The notes under the pieces were generated by a model. The model was given only the letters and a program-made list of their open reading frames with translations, ran no database searches and was not told the DNA's origin. A stretch of DNA of 64,000 nt from Volvox africanus (Eukaryota > Chlorophyta > Chlorophyceae > Chlamydomonadales > Volvocaceae): positions 2,797,501 to 2,861,500 of the forward strand of contig BSDZ01000016.1 in NCBI GenBank assembly GCA_030268105.1. The letters are read 5' to 3'. The position numbers and the translations under genes were made by a program. Below, one piece after another: positions 12,206 through 23,953 of the stretch (positions within the stretch are counted from its first letter, which is position 1; every line of letters begins with the position of its first letter).

Positions 12206-12790
12206 CATTCAATAAGCGCCTGCGTGTAACTCTCTGTACATGGCAGCCACTTGCGACTGATTTCCGGGAGCAAAATTATTAAGGAGCACGTTAATTAATT
12301 CTTCGAACGTAAAGTGCTCCTGTACAGTGGTCCAATGATCATACCATTCTCTCGTGACGCCGCTTAGTGTAGCTCCGATGAAAAGACACTTCACTTCGTC
12401 GCAATCACCACCCTTTACCAACTTCAGGTACTTTTTAGCATCACGGACATAGGAACAAGTGGCACTTGCGATAGTCTTAGGTTCGGCATCATGACGAATA
12501 TGTAGTTGAGGCGTTGGGACTACGAAACCAGGGACCCCACCTTCATCCATAAGTTGCTGTAGCGACACCATCGCTGGGTTCTGCTCCACCTCGGTGGGCC
12601 TCATAGGATCTGACGCCCCAGGAGGATTCTGAGCTGGATAAGGGGAGTTCGACTGGGGAGCATCTGATTGGGGATTATATAAGTTATCAACGTTCGGTGT
12701 GGTCTCCGGTTCTTCATATTGGACACTAATATTAGCCTGATCACTCTCCTTCATAGTTGGTGGATACTGATCACACAACATGTATTTCAA
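12206..12790 (-). pseudogene. gag: D1 element, right part: 5' half of gag, truncated by A1
   Basis: Encodes the first 193 or so residues of D-family Gag (start ATG at 12790, MKYMLCDQYPP) and stops at the A1 boundary within LHAGAY. With its leader and LTR start it duplicates 3607-4850: both copies are exactly 1244 bp without indels and differ at roughly a dozen sites by eye. At several positions these two copies agree against D3. Confidence 0.88.
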
Positions 12791-13199
12791 TTAGTACCTT
12801 AAAAGGAAAAAGAGAGTAAGGTAGGACTCTACCTTTGGAATTTTCACTCGAGCACTGTCCATGTTCAAGTAAACTCCTTCGCGAGTAAAAATGTAGTCCA
12901 CCAATACGTAGTCACCTTCAAATGAGTATATCCTTAATAGCTGGACCTGTCAAATGTCCGACTTATTGGGGAAGCGATTCCGAGTATGATGGCAAAGAAA
13001 ATCCTTCAGTGGATTTAAGACCTTTCCGGGTGGCGAAAATATAATTAGTATTAACAGACGGGGACTATACCAAAAGTTATAAGAGAGGATGATATAGTAC
13101 CGACTTGCCGACGAAGTTATCCTGTGAAGCTCCTTGCCGCCGTTTGTTCGTGCAAGAATCTACCCCAATAGTGATGATAAGGGAGCCGTGAATCGAACC

Positions 13200-13211
13200 G
13201 TCTCGCTACCA
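13200..13211 (-). other. D1 right part: primer binding site
   Basis: TGGTAGCGAGAC on the minus strand beside the LTR at 13216. The 12791-13215 leader (425 bp) has the same length as in the other D copies and shows no conserved ORF. Confidence 0.7.
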
Positions 13212-13215
13212 AATT

Positions 13216-13881
13216 TGTTGTATCCTTCCTTCTTCAACCATGCACTGAATCTGCACGTCTGAATGTTAGCTAGTGCGCACCGTGCTTACGAACAGCGAGG
13301 CGATCCAATGGGAGTAAAGTGACAGCGGAAGACTCATGATTAAGGAAAGATTCAACTTACAATAATCCTCGTTTACAAATCAGTAGATCGCCGTCAGACC
13401 CCGTGGGCAATGTTCATCACTCGGCTGCAGATGGAATGCTAGAACAGCTCAGGCCGAATATATATGATTTTATCGTATGTATGCAAATTAGATCAAGTTA
13501 AGTACGCGGGTACTTGGTCCAAAGTAGGGCAAGCCGACTTCGGTCTCTAGGCAGCCGTCCTCACACCTATCACGTCGCGATACCGATGCACAGTACAGGT
13601 CTCACTGGATTATGGCGTATGGTTTATGACGTAAATAAGGTAATAATATTTAAAGTATTATTACGTGATATAATATGCCAATGGATAGATCGCGCATTAA
13701 TTATCAGCCTCGAGTCAAACCTGTTGATCGACAGCGCGATGTCGTGAATGACAATGTAATATGTCCGATTAGCTAGATATACTCGAGTATATCATGCTAA
13801 TATGATTGCATTATGCTTAATGATGTTTAGATACATTGCGGCCTATTTCGGTGCAACCGGTAATCGAACCGGCATACAACA
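13216..13881 (-). repeat. D1 right part: 5' LTR (family B type) with internal deletion
   Basis: A reverse-orientation LTR of 666 bp, TGTTGTATCC to GCATACAACA. The solo copy at 32953-33770 has 818 bp; about 150 bp, including the CCGAATATCGATATTCGG palindrome, are missing near 13611. It abuts B1 RT sequence at 13882, so this element inserted into B1; its other end lies left of the window. Confidence 0.85.
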
Positions 13882-14738
13882 TCAAGCACGAGCTCGAGAT
13901 GCTTCAGGTGCTCCTCATGCGTCTTGGAATATATTAAAATATCATCCAAATAACAAACGACGAACCTGTCGATATACGGTCTGAACATGAGATCCATCAC
14001 TGCTTGAAATGTGGTGGGCACATTAGTAAGTCCAAACGACAAGACCGTGTACTTGAAGTGACCAAAGGGGGTCTGGAAAGCGGTTTTCGGAATATCAGAG
14101 GCAGCAATGCGTATCTGATTATACCCTTGTTGAAGGTCAATCTAGGAAAAATAAGCTGAGCCTTTCAGCTTATCGAGCAGGTCATCGATGCACGGCAAAG
14201 GGTAGTGATTTTTAATCGTGGTCGCATTCAAGCCCCTATAATCAATGCACATGCGCAACGTCCCATCCTTCTTACCGACAAACAATATCTGCGCAGAATA
14301 TGGCGATGTGCGGGGCCGAATCATACCCTTTGCGAGCAGATCCCCCACTTGCCGCTTCACTTTATCCAGCTCCAATGGGGTTAACCTGTACATAGGTCGT
14401 GAAACGGGTTGTGCTCTGGGCACAAGAGGGATCGTATGATCAACAGGTCGCATAGGTGGGAGCCCTGGGATGTCGCCAAAGACATCAGCATATTTATGCA
14501 GGAGGGCTTCGACCTCAAGATCCTTCGCGGTGGACTGCGTGGTGGTAGCATTCAATTGCACCCGTGGCCTCACAAGCAACACATGAGCGCCTTTCCGTAT
14601 CATCCGATCTGTTTCTTTGCACCCAATTAGCTTGGGTTCTTGATTTCTGCGGACGATCACCGCTAAAGCGAAATTAACCTCAGGCTCCGCAGCAGTTCCG
14701 CCCTCCTCTGGTGTGACATCTTGGTACGACAGGAAAGG
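13882..14738 (-). pseudogene. pol: B1 pol, RT segment
   Basis: Encodes the end of the protease spacer and RT fingers and palm ([41 protein letters not shown], later [17 protein letters not shown]). A TAG at 14142-14144 replaces TCG after AYFS, and the gene is cut at 13881 by the D1 LTR. It continues upstream of A2 at 23004. Confidence 0.88.
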
Positions 14739-15559
14739 TGTTGTGCCACGGTTCGTTTCCCACCGATGCGTAGGTCAATGCAACGCTACAAGGCAAAGTG
14801 CTATTTTGATGAACGCATGAACAATCAATGCATATGAATGAACTTGCATGATATATATGTATTTGTATACATTTATATATGTATTTGGCATGTCACCATT
14901 ATCCATCGTGACATCGCATCATGGCATGCATGAAATCCCGAACGATCGAGAAGTGCATTATGCTCGTGCTATGAAACGATACGTAGTATTATTTGATATA
15001 ATATTACTTCATTACAGCACACGTTGAGAGCACCACACCCATCACGATGCATGCCTTGCAACCGAATATCGTTATTCGGACCCTTGCATCATGTGAATGC
15101 CGGAAAGGCTTATCGGTTGTTATACGTGGACATCACCTATACACAGTAGGGTTGTCACACTTAGGATCGGCCTCCTAGTGTGAGTTGTACGGCATTGCGA
15201 TGCTGCGAGTATAACAGATGCGAGGACGGCTAAGTAAGATAAGACATTTGATACCAGAGAACAATCGTGTGTTCAACATTACTATTGCTATACACTCTTC
15301 TACTTAGCCCGAGCTAAGCCTAAACTTCGCTTATCACCGCCGCGTGATGATTGCTTGCTTCCAGCGCTGACGGCGATTACGTCCATTGCATTGCTTTGGT
15401 CTGCATTGTTGCAAGTTATATCTCTTCTTGCATTGAAGTCTTCTGCTGTCTCTGTTTGCTCTCGCTTGCCTTGCTGTACTTGCAAGTGCTCGCGGATTGG
15501 TATTGAAAGTCCCCAGATGCGCAGATACTTATGAGCAAACGCGAAGGAGAGGTACAACA
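14739..15559 (+). repeat. A2 5' LTR
   Basis: An 821-bp family A LTR, TGTTGTGCCACGG to GAGGTACAACA, followed by AAT and the primer site. Confidence 0.93.
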
Positions 15560-15562
15560 AAT

Positions 15563-15574
15563 TGGTATTGAGAC
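15563..15574 (+). other. A2 primer binding site
   Basis: TGGTATTGAGAC, three bases after the 5' LTR, same as A1. Confidence 0.7.
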
Positions 15575-15626
15575 AGGTTCGTTGCCTAACTGTCTCTTTG
15601 TGTCAAATCGGAAGTAGGTTCTCTCT

Positions 15627-15722
15627 ATGGCGAGTTCCAGCGACGAACCACGTGGACCGCTAGACACTTTTGCCGAACACCTAGGCTGCGCCGTATTGGA
15701 CGCCGCTGCTTCCGGTTTGTAA
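15627..15722 (+). CDS. A2 leader micro-ORF, 31 codons
   Basis: ATG 15627 to TAA 15720-15722. Begins MASSSDEPRGPLDTFAEHL and ends DAAASGL. Homologous to the A1, A3 and B1 leader peptides. Either a uORF or a first exon ending G|GTTTGT. Confidence 0.55.
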   Translation: MASSSDEPRGPLDTFAEHLGCAVLDAAASGL

Positions 15723-15785
15723 TCGTTAAATTGCTTTTGTCTAGATTGCGGCACTTGTTGTGTAAGTGTACGCTCTGAGTCGCAG

Positions 15786-15938
15786 GTAATCTCAGCGCTC
15801 CGGCATTGCTTGCCGTGACGACTGAGACCGGCTTTCGTCCGGACCAGTTGGCGACTCTTATCGCCCAAACTACGGAGATTAGGACTCAGCTGGGCAAATA
15901 CTTGCTGAATTTGCTGAATCTCCTCAAGAGTACTGTCG
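15786..15938 (+). other. A2 leader coding block 2 (possible internal exon)
   Basis: 153 bp between CAG and GTAGGC, open, coding the FRPDQLATLIAQTTEIRTQL block, without its own ATG. A G left from the micro-ORF plus GT at its start would keep the frame. Confidence 0.5.
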
Positions 15939-16025
15939 GTAGGCTCACTGAATCGTTTTGTACTCTTGCCTTTGCGATAGAAGTCGTCTTCTAGTACGCA
16001 AGCCTAGGGTATTGTTTAGTGTTCC

Positions 16026-17261
16026 ATGTCTGCAGAACGCGACGATACGCCGCTCACTAGCCTAGCTAGCCAACCCGATTTTGTTGTGGTTGCTAGAGCT
16101 CCGGATAGAGGTCTTGAGACTGTAGGTACACGAGCCACTCAAGAGCCCCTTGTCCTTCAGACCCCTGCCCACTTAATTGTGCCGCATTCAGCAGTTAATA
16201 CGAATATGGACAACACTGCTGGACCAAGGGTTCTGCCATTACCTCAAGCTCGAGGGCATGATGACATCCCTGAGGTGATGAGATTGACAATTCCCGTTCC
16301 TAGGCTTAATATCTCGCTGGGTGAAAAGACACCAGGCCCTAGCATAGCCGATGCAACTTGTGCATACGTGCGTGACGCTAAAAAGTATCTCCAGGCTGTT
16401 CATGGTGGCGATAATGATGGTATCAGGTGTCTCTTCGTTGGCAACACCCTCGAGGGCTCAGCGAAGGACTGGTATCGTGAATGGACCACCGCCCAGATCG
16501 AATATACTTTTGACGAGTTGATTTCCGCTTTGCTCGCACGGTTCGCTACTGAGGTGCAAGCACGTGATGTGGAGGCTCGTACGGTTTTGGCAGCCGGTAG
16601 CTACCACATGCGTCGGGGTGAAAATGTACCTGCGTGCCAGTCACGCTTCGAAGCACTAGTGACCCCCATTGCTGACCTCACCGAGAACGAGCGTGTCTTT
16701 TGGTTTAAGCGAGGCCTGACGAAACTGTTGGCTAAATGGTGCGCTACTGACTTGTCTGGGGTGCCGATCAAGTCATACGATGCCTTGGTCACTTTTGCTA
16801 AGGGTACGGAGATACGACTCCTTGCTGGTGAAGAAGAAGTCAAGTCTGCCCCTCGTGCAAATGCCGTGCAAGTGCAGGATCCGCTTGGGGAAGCTGTAGC
16901 TCTGGACCAGGAACTTGGAGCTACCTGCCCCACGCCTACTGCCACGATGCGACGAAGCAGCCGGCAACGCAAGGCGCGCGGGGGCGCTAGCTCAGGTGTC
17001 CACGGGTCAGGAGGAACAGATCCGAGCTCGGACCCGGCTAAGAGCAGGAAGCGTGGTGGTGTGCAGTCGACGGCAGCCGCACAGTGCTCTGACCCCAATG
17101 CAAAGCAGACTCGCACGGATGACCCGTTGATGCCAAAATGGAATTGCAATCGTTCCGAGTTCGAGCGTCGGAAAGCGGCCAATGTTTGTCTACGGTGCGC
17201 GGAGAGCCATCCTACCAAGGATTGCCCGTTACTGCCGCCGTTAGTACCTATGCTGAAATAG
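16026..17261 (+). CDS. gag: A2 Gag, intact
   Basis: 411 residues, ATG 16026, TAG 17259-17261. Retrotrans_gag core (AYVRDAKKYLQAVHGG, WYREWTTA, TFDELISALLARF, YHMRRGENVP) then a basic RSSRQRK stretch and zinc knuckle CLRC-AES-HPTKDC near residue 388. Structural protein of the particle. Length matches A1 and A3, and the frame is fully open although pol is broken. The 304-codon antisense ORF over its 3' part is a shadow. Confidence 0.92.
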   Translation: MSAERDDTPLTSLASQPDFVVVARAPDRGLETVGTRATQEPLVLQTPAHLIVPHSAVNTNMDNTAGPRVLPLPQARGHDDIPEVMRLTIPVPRLNISLGEKTPGPSIADATCAYVRDAKKYLQAVHGGDNDGIRCLFVGNTLEGSAKDWYREWTTAQIEYTFDELISALLARFATEVQARDVEARTVLAAGSYHMRRGENVPACQSRFEALVTPIADLTENERVFWFKRGLTKLLAKWCATDLSGVPIKSYDALVTFAKGTEIRLLAGEEEVKSAPRANAVQVQDPLGEAVALDQELGATCPTPTATMRRSSRQRKARGGASSGVHGSGGTDPSSDPAKSRKRGGVQSTAAAQCSDPNAKQTRTDDPLMPKWNCNRSEFERRKAANVCLRCAESHPTKDCPLLPPLVPMLK

Positions 17262-17300
17262 GGGTTTGCCCGGGTTCCTGCGGAGGGGGCACCACCCGGG
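17259..17300 (+). promoter_or_regulatory. A2 gag-pol UAG with downstream stem-loop (putative readthrough signal)
   Basis: TAG 17259-17261, 7-nt spacer, CCCGGG 17269-17274, 20-nt loop, CCCGGG 17295-17300. Gag and pol share a frame across it. Confidence 0.65.
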
Positions 17301-20300
17301 ATTTCTGAACTAACACGTGGTCGGTGGTCATCCTTACGGCCAGCCATGAAGGCATTGTTGCCTTGCGTACTTGGACACATCGAGCGAGTCATTGCGTGAC
17401 GCATCACGCTTGACGGACGCACGGGACTTCTCTGCTTCGATCCGCTGTGTAATCTGTTTACACCACGCCGTCCCCTGTCGTCTAACGATCTGTCAAACCA
17501 CGTGGTTTTGTTCATCCCCTCGTCTCTGCGTGAGATGTCGGAACAGTTGGCCGTGCACAGGAGATGTAGGCGTCAATGTCCGGGCACCGCCGCATGTGTG
17601 TTACTCCCTGCTTTCTGTCGGCGCAAGGCAGAGGCATCGTTAAGGGGTATGCGGTGTGTCCACCGGTTCGAGCCGGGCACCATTTTGTTTAACAGTGTGG
17701 ATCGGGAGGGTATGCTGGCTCCGTGGCCAGGGACATCCTACTCGGTTGACGTTTGGTACGAAGCTCCTGATGAGGGTTCCGTAAGTTTAAAACCCGCCCT
17801 AAGTGCACTAACGTTATCTGCTGGGCAGTCGCTCGTAGATAACTGTGTCCCGGTGGTTCAGATCAGTTTGAATGGCCGTACTTTGAAGGCACTCGTTGAC
17901 ACCGGTGCCAGCGACGACTTCATCTCTGTCGCAGAGGTGAATGTGCTGGGGTTGACCCCAGAGTCGTCTGATTGTCCACAGGTTGCCCTTGCCGACGGGG
18001 GTAAGCATCCCATCGTGGGCAGGATTACCCTTAGCCTATCGATAGGCCCTTTGCGTGTTGTGACCCGGCTGTACGTGCTGCAGGGCTTAGCAGAGACTGC
18101 ACCGTACATAATGGGGTCTTCGACATTACGGCAGTACCGCGCGCGCATCGACATGGAGACCGCAACCCTGCATATGTGCAAGGGTACTCTGTCGATTAAG
18201 GTACCTTTCCTGTCGTTCGAATGTGTCACACCAAAGGAGGGCGAAACTGAGACGGTGCCTATGGTTAATTTCTCTGTGACCACAATGGCCGCGCGAATCG
18301 AACCGGAGCTAGTCGGGTGTAAGGAAGCTGTCCGTTTGTTATGGAAGGATGCCCACGGACTGCCTTTGAGGCCGCGGGGGGGCTGTACTGCCACCACCGC
18401 GCAGACTTCTGTGGATCCTGAGGTTGAGGCACTACTGTCGCAGTATGAGGACGTCTTCAAAGATATCCCTGGGCTACCACCTATGCGTCCTGTTGATCAT
18501 GTTGTACCTCTCCTTCGAGTTTGCTCATAAGTATCTGCGCGTCTGAAGGCTTTTGACAGGGATGCGCGAGCACTTGCAAGTACAGCAAGACAAGCACGAG
18601 CAAACAGAGACAGTGGAAGACTTCAAGACAAGAAGAGAAATAACTTACAGTCTTATAGATCGAAGCGATGCAATGGACGAAATCGCCGTCAGCGCCGGAA
18701 GCAAGCAATCATCACGCGGCGGTGATAAGCAAAGTTCAGGCTTAGCTCGGGCTAAGTAGAATAGCAATTAGCAATAATAGTATTGAACACACGAGTGTTC
18801 TCCGGTATTGATTGTCTTGTTTACTTAGCCGTCCTCGCATCTGTTATACTTGCAGCATTGCAATGTTGTACGATTCACACAAGGAGGCCGATCCTAAGTG
18901 TGACAACCCTACTGCGTATAGGCATAACAACCGATAAACCTTTCTGGCATTCGCATGATGCAAGGGTCCGAATATCGATATTCGGTTGCAAGGCATGCAT
19001 CGCGACGAGTGCGGTGCTCTCAACGTGTGCTGTAATGAAGTATTATTATATCAAATAATATTACTTATCGTTTCGTAGCACGAGCATAATGCGCACTTCA
19101 ATGATTCGGTAATTCATGCATGCTAGGCGGATTTGCCATGATGCGATGTCGCGATGGATAATGGTGACATGCCAAATGTATATATAAATGTATACGAATA
19201 CATTTATATCATGCAAGTTCATTCGTATGCATAAGTCATTCATGCGTTCATCAAAATAGCACTTCGCCTCGTAGTGCCGCATCGACCTACGCATCTGCAG
19301 AAAACGAACTGTGGCACAAGAGATCACACAATCCCTCTCATGCCTGGAGCGCAGCCTACGGCCCGGCCAATGTACAGGTTGAGTCCATTGGAGCTGGATG
19401 AGGTGAAGCGCCAGGTGACGGATTTGCTCGCAAAGGGTATGATACGCCCCAGCACATCCCCGTATTCTGCGCCGATTTTGTTTGTCGGTAAGAAGGATGG
19501 GACCTTGCACATATGCATCGATTATCGGGGGTTGAATGCGAGCACGGTGAAGAATCGCTACCCTTTGCCACGCGTTGACGACCTGTTGGATAAGCTGAAG
19601 GGCTCGGCTTATTTTTCCTCGATTGACTTGCAACAGGGCTATAATCAGATCCGCATCACTGCCTCTGATATCCCGAAAACCGCTTTTTGGACGCCCTTCG
19701 GTCAGTTCGAGTATACGGTCCTATTGATTTGGGTTGACCAATGCCCAGCGACGTTTCAGGCGGTCATGGACCGAATGTTTAGGCCGTTTATGGACAGGTT
19801 TGTTGTTTGCTATCTGGATGACATCTTGGTTTATTCTAAAACGCGTGAGGAGCACTTGGAGCATCTTCGGCTCGTGTTTGATGTGATGAGGCGGGAGCAA
19901 TTGTTTGCAAAACGCGCCAAATGCTTTTGGGCGCAGCCTCAGGTGGAATATTTGGGCCACATTGTGTCGGCCACCGGTGTGAAGATGGACCCGCGGAAGG
20001 TCGCCATGGTTCGCGATTGGCCCGCGCCTCAGAACCTCACGGAGCTGCGTAAGTTCCTTGGCTTGACCAATTATTTCCGAAAGTTCATTGAAAAATATTC
20101 CATCATTGCGGCCCCGCTTACTAACTTAACTCGCAAAGGCGTTTTCGTTTCGCTCGAGTCGTGGAGGTCGCAATGCCAGCGGGCATTCGAAGAGCTCAAG
20201 CGAACCGTTGCCGAAGATGTCACCCTCGCATTCCCTGACTACTCTTTGCCGTTTCGTGTGGAGGTTGTGTCTGATGCCTCAGTGTTTGGAAGCGGCGCTG

Positions 20301-22110
20301 TATTGTTACAGGAAGGGCAACCGATAGCCTTCACGAGTAAGAAGTTTTCTGGTGCGGAGATTCGCTACACCACCGGGGAACAGGAGCTTCTGGTAGTTCT
20401 GCATGCTTTTAAGAAATGGCGCTGTTACCTCGAGGGACGCCCATTTATTTTAAAAACTGACCACAAGCCCCTAACGTTTTTGCAAAGCGTTCTGACGTTG
20501 AACCGCCGTCAGGCTAGGTGGATGGAATACCTAGGTAGGTTCGACTGCACCTGGGAGTACATTTCTGGTTAACTTAATATTGCTGATGCTCTCAGTCGAC
20601 ATCCGTCACTACATGCTGCAATTTTGGCAGCGCCCGTCTTGCGACCGCGTAAAGAGGAGGTGCCGATCGCGACGGACCTCGTGGAGCGGTTGAAGGTTGC
20701 CTACAATGCAGACGCCTGGTTCTCGGAGCCGGCTAATGTGGAATACCTTCGCAAGCAGAATGGCCTTTGGCTACGGACGGAGGGTGCAGCTATGCAAATC
20801 GTCGTTCCGAACGACGACGCGCTACACTACGATATCCTTGCACAGTTCCACGAGGACCCGTTAGCAGGACACCCTGGTAGCAAGCGATTGGTCGAGTTGG
20901 TGCAACGTTCATTCTGGTGGCCTCGTTTGGCTAACGATGCGGCGAACTTCGTACAGACATGCAGTCTGTGCCAGCGCAATAAGGCTTTGTCCGGTAAGGG
21001 CCATGGGTTGTTCCAACCGTTGCCTGTCCCGGATGTGCCTTGGGAAAGTGTTTCCATGGACTTCGTAGTCGCGCTGCCCAAAACTGAGGGGGGATATGAT
21101 GCGGTGTTCGTAATGGTCGATCACCTGACTAAGATGGTTCACCTAGCACCATGCACATCGTCCTGCACAGCTGAACAAACGGCACGCTTGTTTTTCGACA
21201 ATGTGGTTCGGTTACACGGTGTCCCCAAAAATGTGATCTCGGACCGCGGTGGGCAGTTCACTTGTAAGTTTTGGGAAGCGCTCTGCAAGATAGTTGGCAT
21301 GCGTGTCAACCTGAGCACAGCATACCACCCGCAAACTGATGGCCAAACCGAATGCACAAACCGCACGTTGGGTGAAATGTTGCGCAATTATGCTGGTCGC
21401 ACACCCCTCGTTTGGGACACGTATTTAACTGCGACAGAATTCGCGCTTAACAACGCTGTTAACCGCTCTACAGGCAAAAGTCCGTTCTTTCTCAACTACA
21501 GGTTTCATCCCGCGCTACCCGTGTGGCATGAGTTGGAAGTGAACGTGCCTGCTGCTAAAACCTTTGCCAAGTCTTTTATGTCCCGAATCACAGACGCGAA
21601 GGCGTGTTTGGACGCGGCTCAGCAACGTTTTCGGAAGGGCAACTCGTGTTGCTAAGCACCAAGAACTTGTGTACCTTGGCCGATGGATCCCAAAAACTTT
21701 TACCCCGCTGGATTGGTCCGTATCCTGTCGTGCGCATGGTCGGGAATGTGGCTGTTGAACTCAAATTGCCCGCTGATATGACCATTCACCCCACGTTTCA
21801 CGTATCGCTTGTGCGTCCTTATCGTGGTACGGAACCCGTCCCTGAGCCTGCGAACGCCCCCACAGCGATCGAACCAGTTCCCGAGACCTGGATCGCTGGC
21901 AAACAGAAGTTTTACGATGTGGAGCAGGTGTTAGGATATCGCGCGCGTCGTGTGGGCTGACACCAACGTAAGCGGACAGTACATGAGTACTTGGTCAAGT
22001 GGACAGGGTATACCAGCGAGCACAACTCATGGGAACCGGCACGCAACTTCTCGCAGGACATGAAGCCTCTGCTCGAAGAAGCCCGCAAACATGCCACGCA
22101 AGCCCAATGA
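17262..22110 (+). pseudogene. pol: A2 pol, several lesions and an inserted solo LTR
   Basis: In frame with gag after the UAG. MT-like domain, protease [12 protein letters not shown] (YLDD), RNase H, integrase (HHCC, D,D35E) and chromodomain to TGA 22108-22110. Breaks: TGA 17397-17399 (CGA in A1); solo LTR 18500-19321 between protease and RT; a compensated shift at about 19725-19750 that replaces SFGLTNAP with an unrelated octapeptide; TAA 20570-20572 in RNase H; a 40-bp deletion at about 21630 after integrase relative to A3; TGA 21958-21960 before the chromodomain, at the same codon as in A1. It cannot make active enzyme. Confidence 0.9.
18500..19321 (-). repeat. Solo family A LTR in A2 pol
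   Basis: 822 bp, reverse orientation, flanked by a perfect 5-bp duplication GATCA (18495-18499, 19322-19326). The uninterrupted site in A3 reads TGATCACACAATCC. A textbook solo LTR left by LTR-LTR recombination. Confidence 0.95.
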
Positions 22111-22154
22111 CCCCTGCAGTCGATGCTGTATGAAGCAGCGAGGACGCTGCATAC

Positions 22155-22169
22155 GGGAGGGGGGATAAT
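22155..22169 (+). other. A2 polypurine tract
   Basis: GGGAGGGGGGATAAT directly before the 3' LTR. Confidence 0.8.
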
Positions 22170-23003
22170 TGTTGTGCCACGGTTTGTTTCCCGCCGATGC
22201 GTAGGTGGATGCGACGCTACAAGGCGAAATGCTATTTTGATGAATGCATGAACGATCAATGCATATGAATGAACCTGCATGATATAGATGTATTCGTATA
22301 CATTTATATATGTATTTGGCATGTCACCATTATCCATCGCGACATCGCATCATGGCAAATCCGCCTAGCATGCATGGAATACCGAATCATTGAAGTGCGC
22401 ATTATGCTCGTGCTACGAAACGATAAGTAATATTATCTGATATAATATTACTTCATTACAGCACACGTTGAGAGCACCGCACCCGTCGTGATGCATGTCT
22501 TGCAACCGAATATCGTTATTTGGACCCTTGCATCATGCGAATGCCGGAAAGGCTTATACGTTGTTATGCGTAGACATCGCCTATATGCAGTAGGTTTGTC
22601 ACACTTAGGATCGGCCTCCTGATGTGAATCGTACGGCATTGCGATGCTGCGAGTATAACAGATGCGAGGACGGCTAAGCAAGATAAGACATCCAATACCG
22701 GAGAACACTCGTGTGTTCTACGCTATTATTACTATACTCTACTCTACTTAGCCCGAGCTAAGCCTAAACTTCACTTATCACCGCCGCGTAATGATTGCTT
22801 GCTTCCAGCGCTGACGGCGATTTCGTCCATTGCATCCCTTCGATATGTAAGATTGTAAGTTATATCTCTTCTTGTCTTGAAGTCTTCCGCTGTCTCTGTT
22901 TGCTCGCGCTTGCCTTGCTGTGCTTGCAAGTGCTCGCACATCGGTGTCGAAAGCCTTCAGACGCGCAGATACTTATGAGCAAACACGAAGGAGAGGTTCA
23001 ACA
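22170..23003 (+). repeat. A2 3' LTR
   Basis: An 834-bp family A LTR, TGTTGTGCCACGG to GAGGTTCAACA (terminal region has A to T change), followed by the target duplication AAATG. Confidence 0.92.
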
Positions 23004-23950
23004 AAATGTACCTTAGTCGATAGGTTCCTTTTGCACAAACTAAGAGTGGTGGACTCCATATCGATGCGCGCGTGGTACTGCCGTAATGTCGCTGCACCCA
23101 GAATGTACTGTGCCGTCTTCGAGAGACCTTGTAGCACATATGGTTGGGCCCTAACACGCAGAGGGCCTATTGATAGGCTCAGGGTGATCCTGCCCACGAT
23201 GGGATGCTTACCTCCATCAGCGAGGGTAACCTGTGCACAATCAGATGACTGAGGGGTCAACCCCAATGCGGTCACCTCCTTTGCCGAGATGAAGTCGTCG
23301 CTGGCGCCGGTATCCACGAGTGCCTTCATTTGTCGACCTCCGAGGTCGATTTCGATGATAGGGACACGGTTTCCTGTCGGAGTCGACTCCGCAGAAAGTA
23401 GAAGTGACCCTATGGCAGGCTCGAACCTGATAGAATCCAAAAGAGGAGCCTCAAACCAAACTTCAGCAGCAGAAGGTAGTTTGGGTAAGGGTGTCGGCTT
23501 TCCCATCACATCCACACCATTGAACAAAGCGGTGTCCGACTCGAATCGGAGGGCACATTGCATACCTTCCAGCAGCGATGCTACCTTGCGTTGACTATAG
23601 GAGGGAATTATTATGCAAGCTGCAGTGTCCGGATTTTGACGGCGGTATCTCTTATACCTGGCGAGCTGTTCACATAGCTCGCGAAAAGACGAAGGGAGAA
23701 ATAAAGTAACGTGACCGGATAAATCAAGGGAAGAAAGAGGACAGCGCGGTGCAAACAAGTTACACAGCCAGTCAAAATGATTTAGTCCCGTGCAACCGTC
23801 GAGCGAGAAGCGGCGCCCGATAGCGTGCTCGATTTGTCCAAAAACGGAAGGTAGAAGAGCCTTCACAGCCGGACGCAACGACGGCCAGCGGCCACGTTCA
23901 CTTCCTTCAATCCCAGGAGGAGTCCCTTCCTCCACATCCCGGGCAACTTC
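23004..23950 (-). pseudogene. pol: B1 pol, MT-like domain and protease segment
   Basis: The open frame directly follows the UAG at 23951-23953 and runs to the A2 insertion. First the conserved block ([57 protein letters not shown]), then aspartic protease [10 protein letters not shown] (about 23315-23290) and the region before RT ([20 protein letters not shown]). The block resembles the N6-adenine-methyltransferase-like domain of some algal retroelements, but the NPP site reads LPSS. It continues at 14738 across A2; no stop is seen within this piece. Confidence 0.88.
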
Positions 23951-23953
23951 CTA
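23912..23953 (-). promoter_or_regulatory. B1 gag-pol UAG with downstream stem-loop (putative readthrough signal)
   Basis: Minus strand: TAG 23953-23951, 7 nt, CCCGGG 23943-23938, 20-nt loop, CCTGGG 23917-23912. The stem forms with one G-U wobble. Same spacing as in the other copies. Confidence 0.62.

Larger units (their letters stand above)
14739..23003 (+). mobile_element. A2: family A Ty3/Gypsy chromovirus with a solo LTR inside
   Basis: 8265 bp on the plus strand; 7438 bp without the inserted solo LTR and its duplication. LTRs 14739-15559 and 22170-23003, primer site, leader ORFs, gag, UAG, pol and polypurine tract are present. It lies inside B1 protease sequence with a 5-bp duplication, AAAGG at 14734-14738 and AAATG at 23004-23008 (one mismatch). 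LTRs are visibly diverged, and pol has at least four lesions, so it is an old copy. Confidence 0.93.

Noticed and set aside
16601..17515. A 304-codon minus-strand ORF over A2 gag, with equivalents opposite A1 and A3 gag
   Set aside because: It is antisense to a clear Gag, has no recognisable motif, breaks at different points in the copies, and its conservation follows from the gag sequence.
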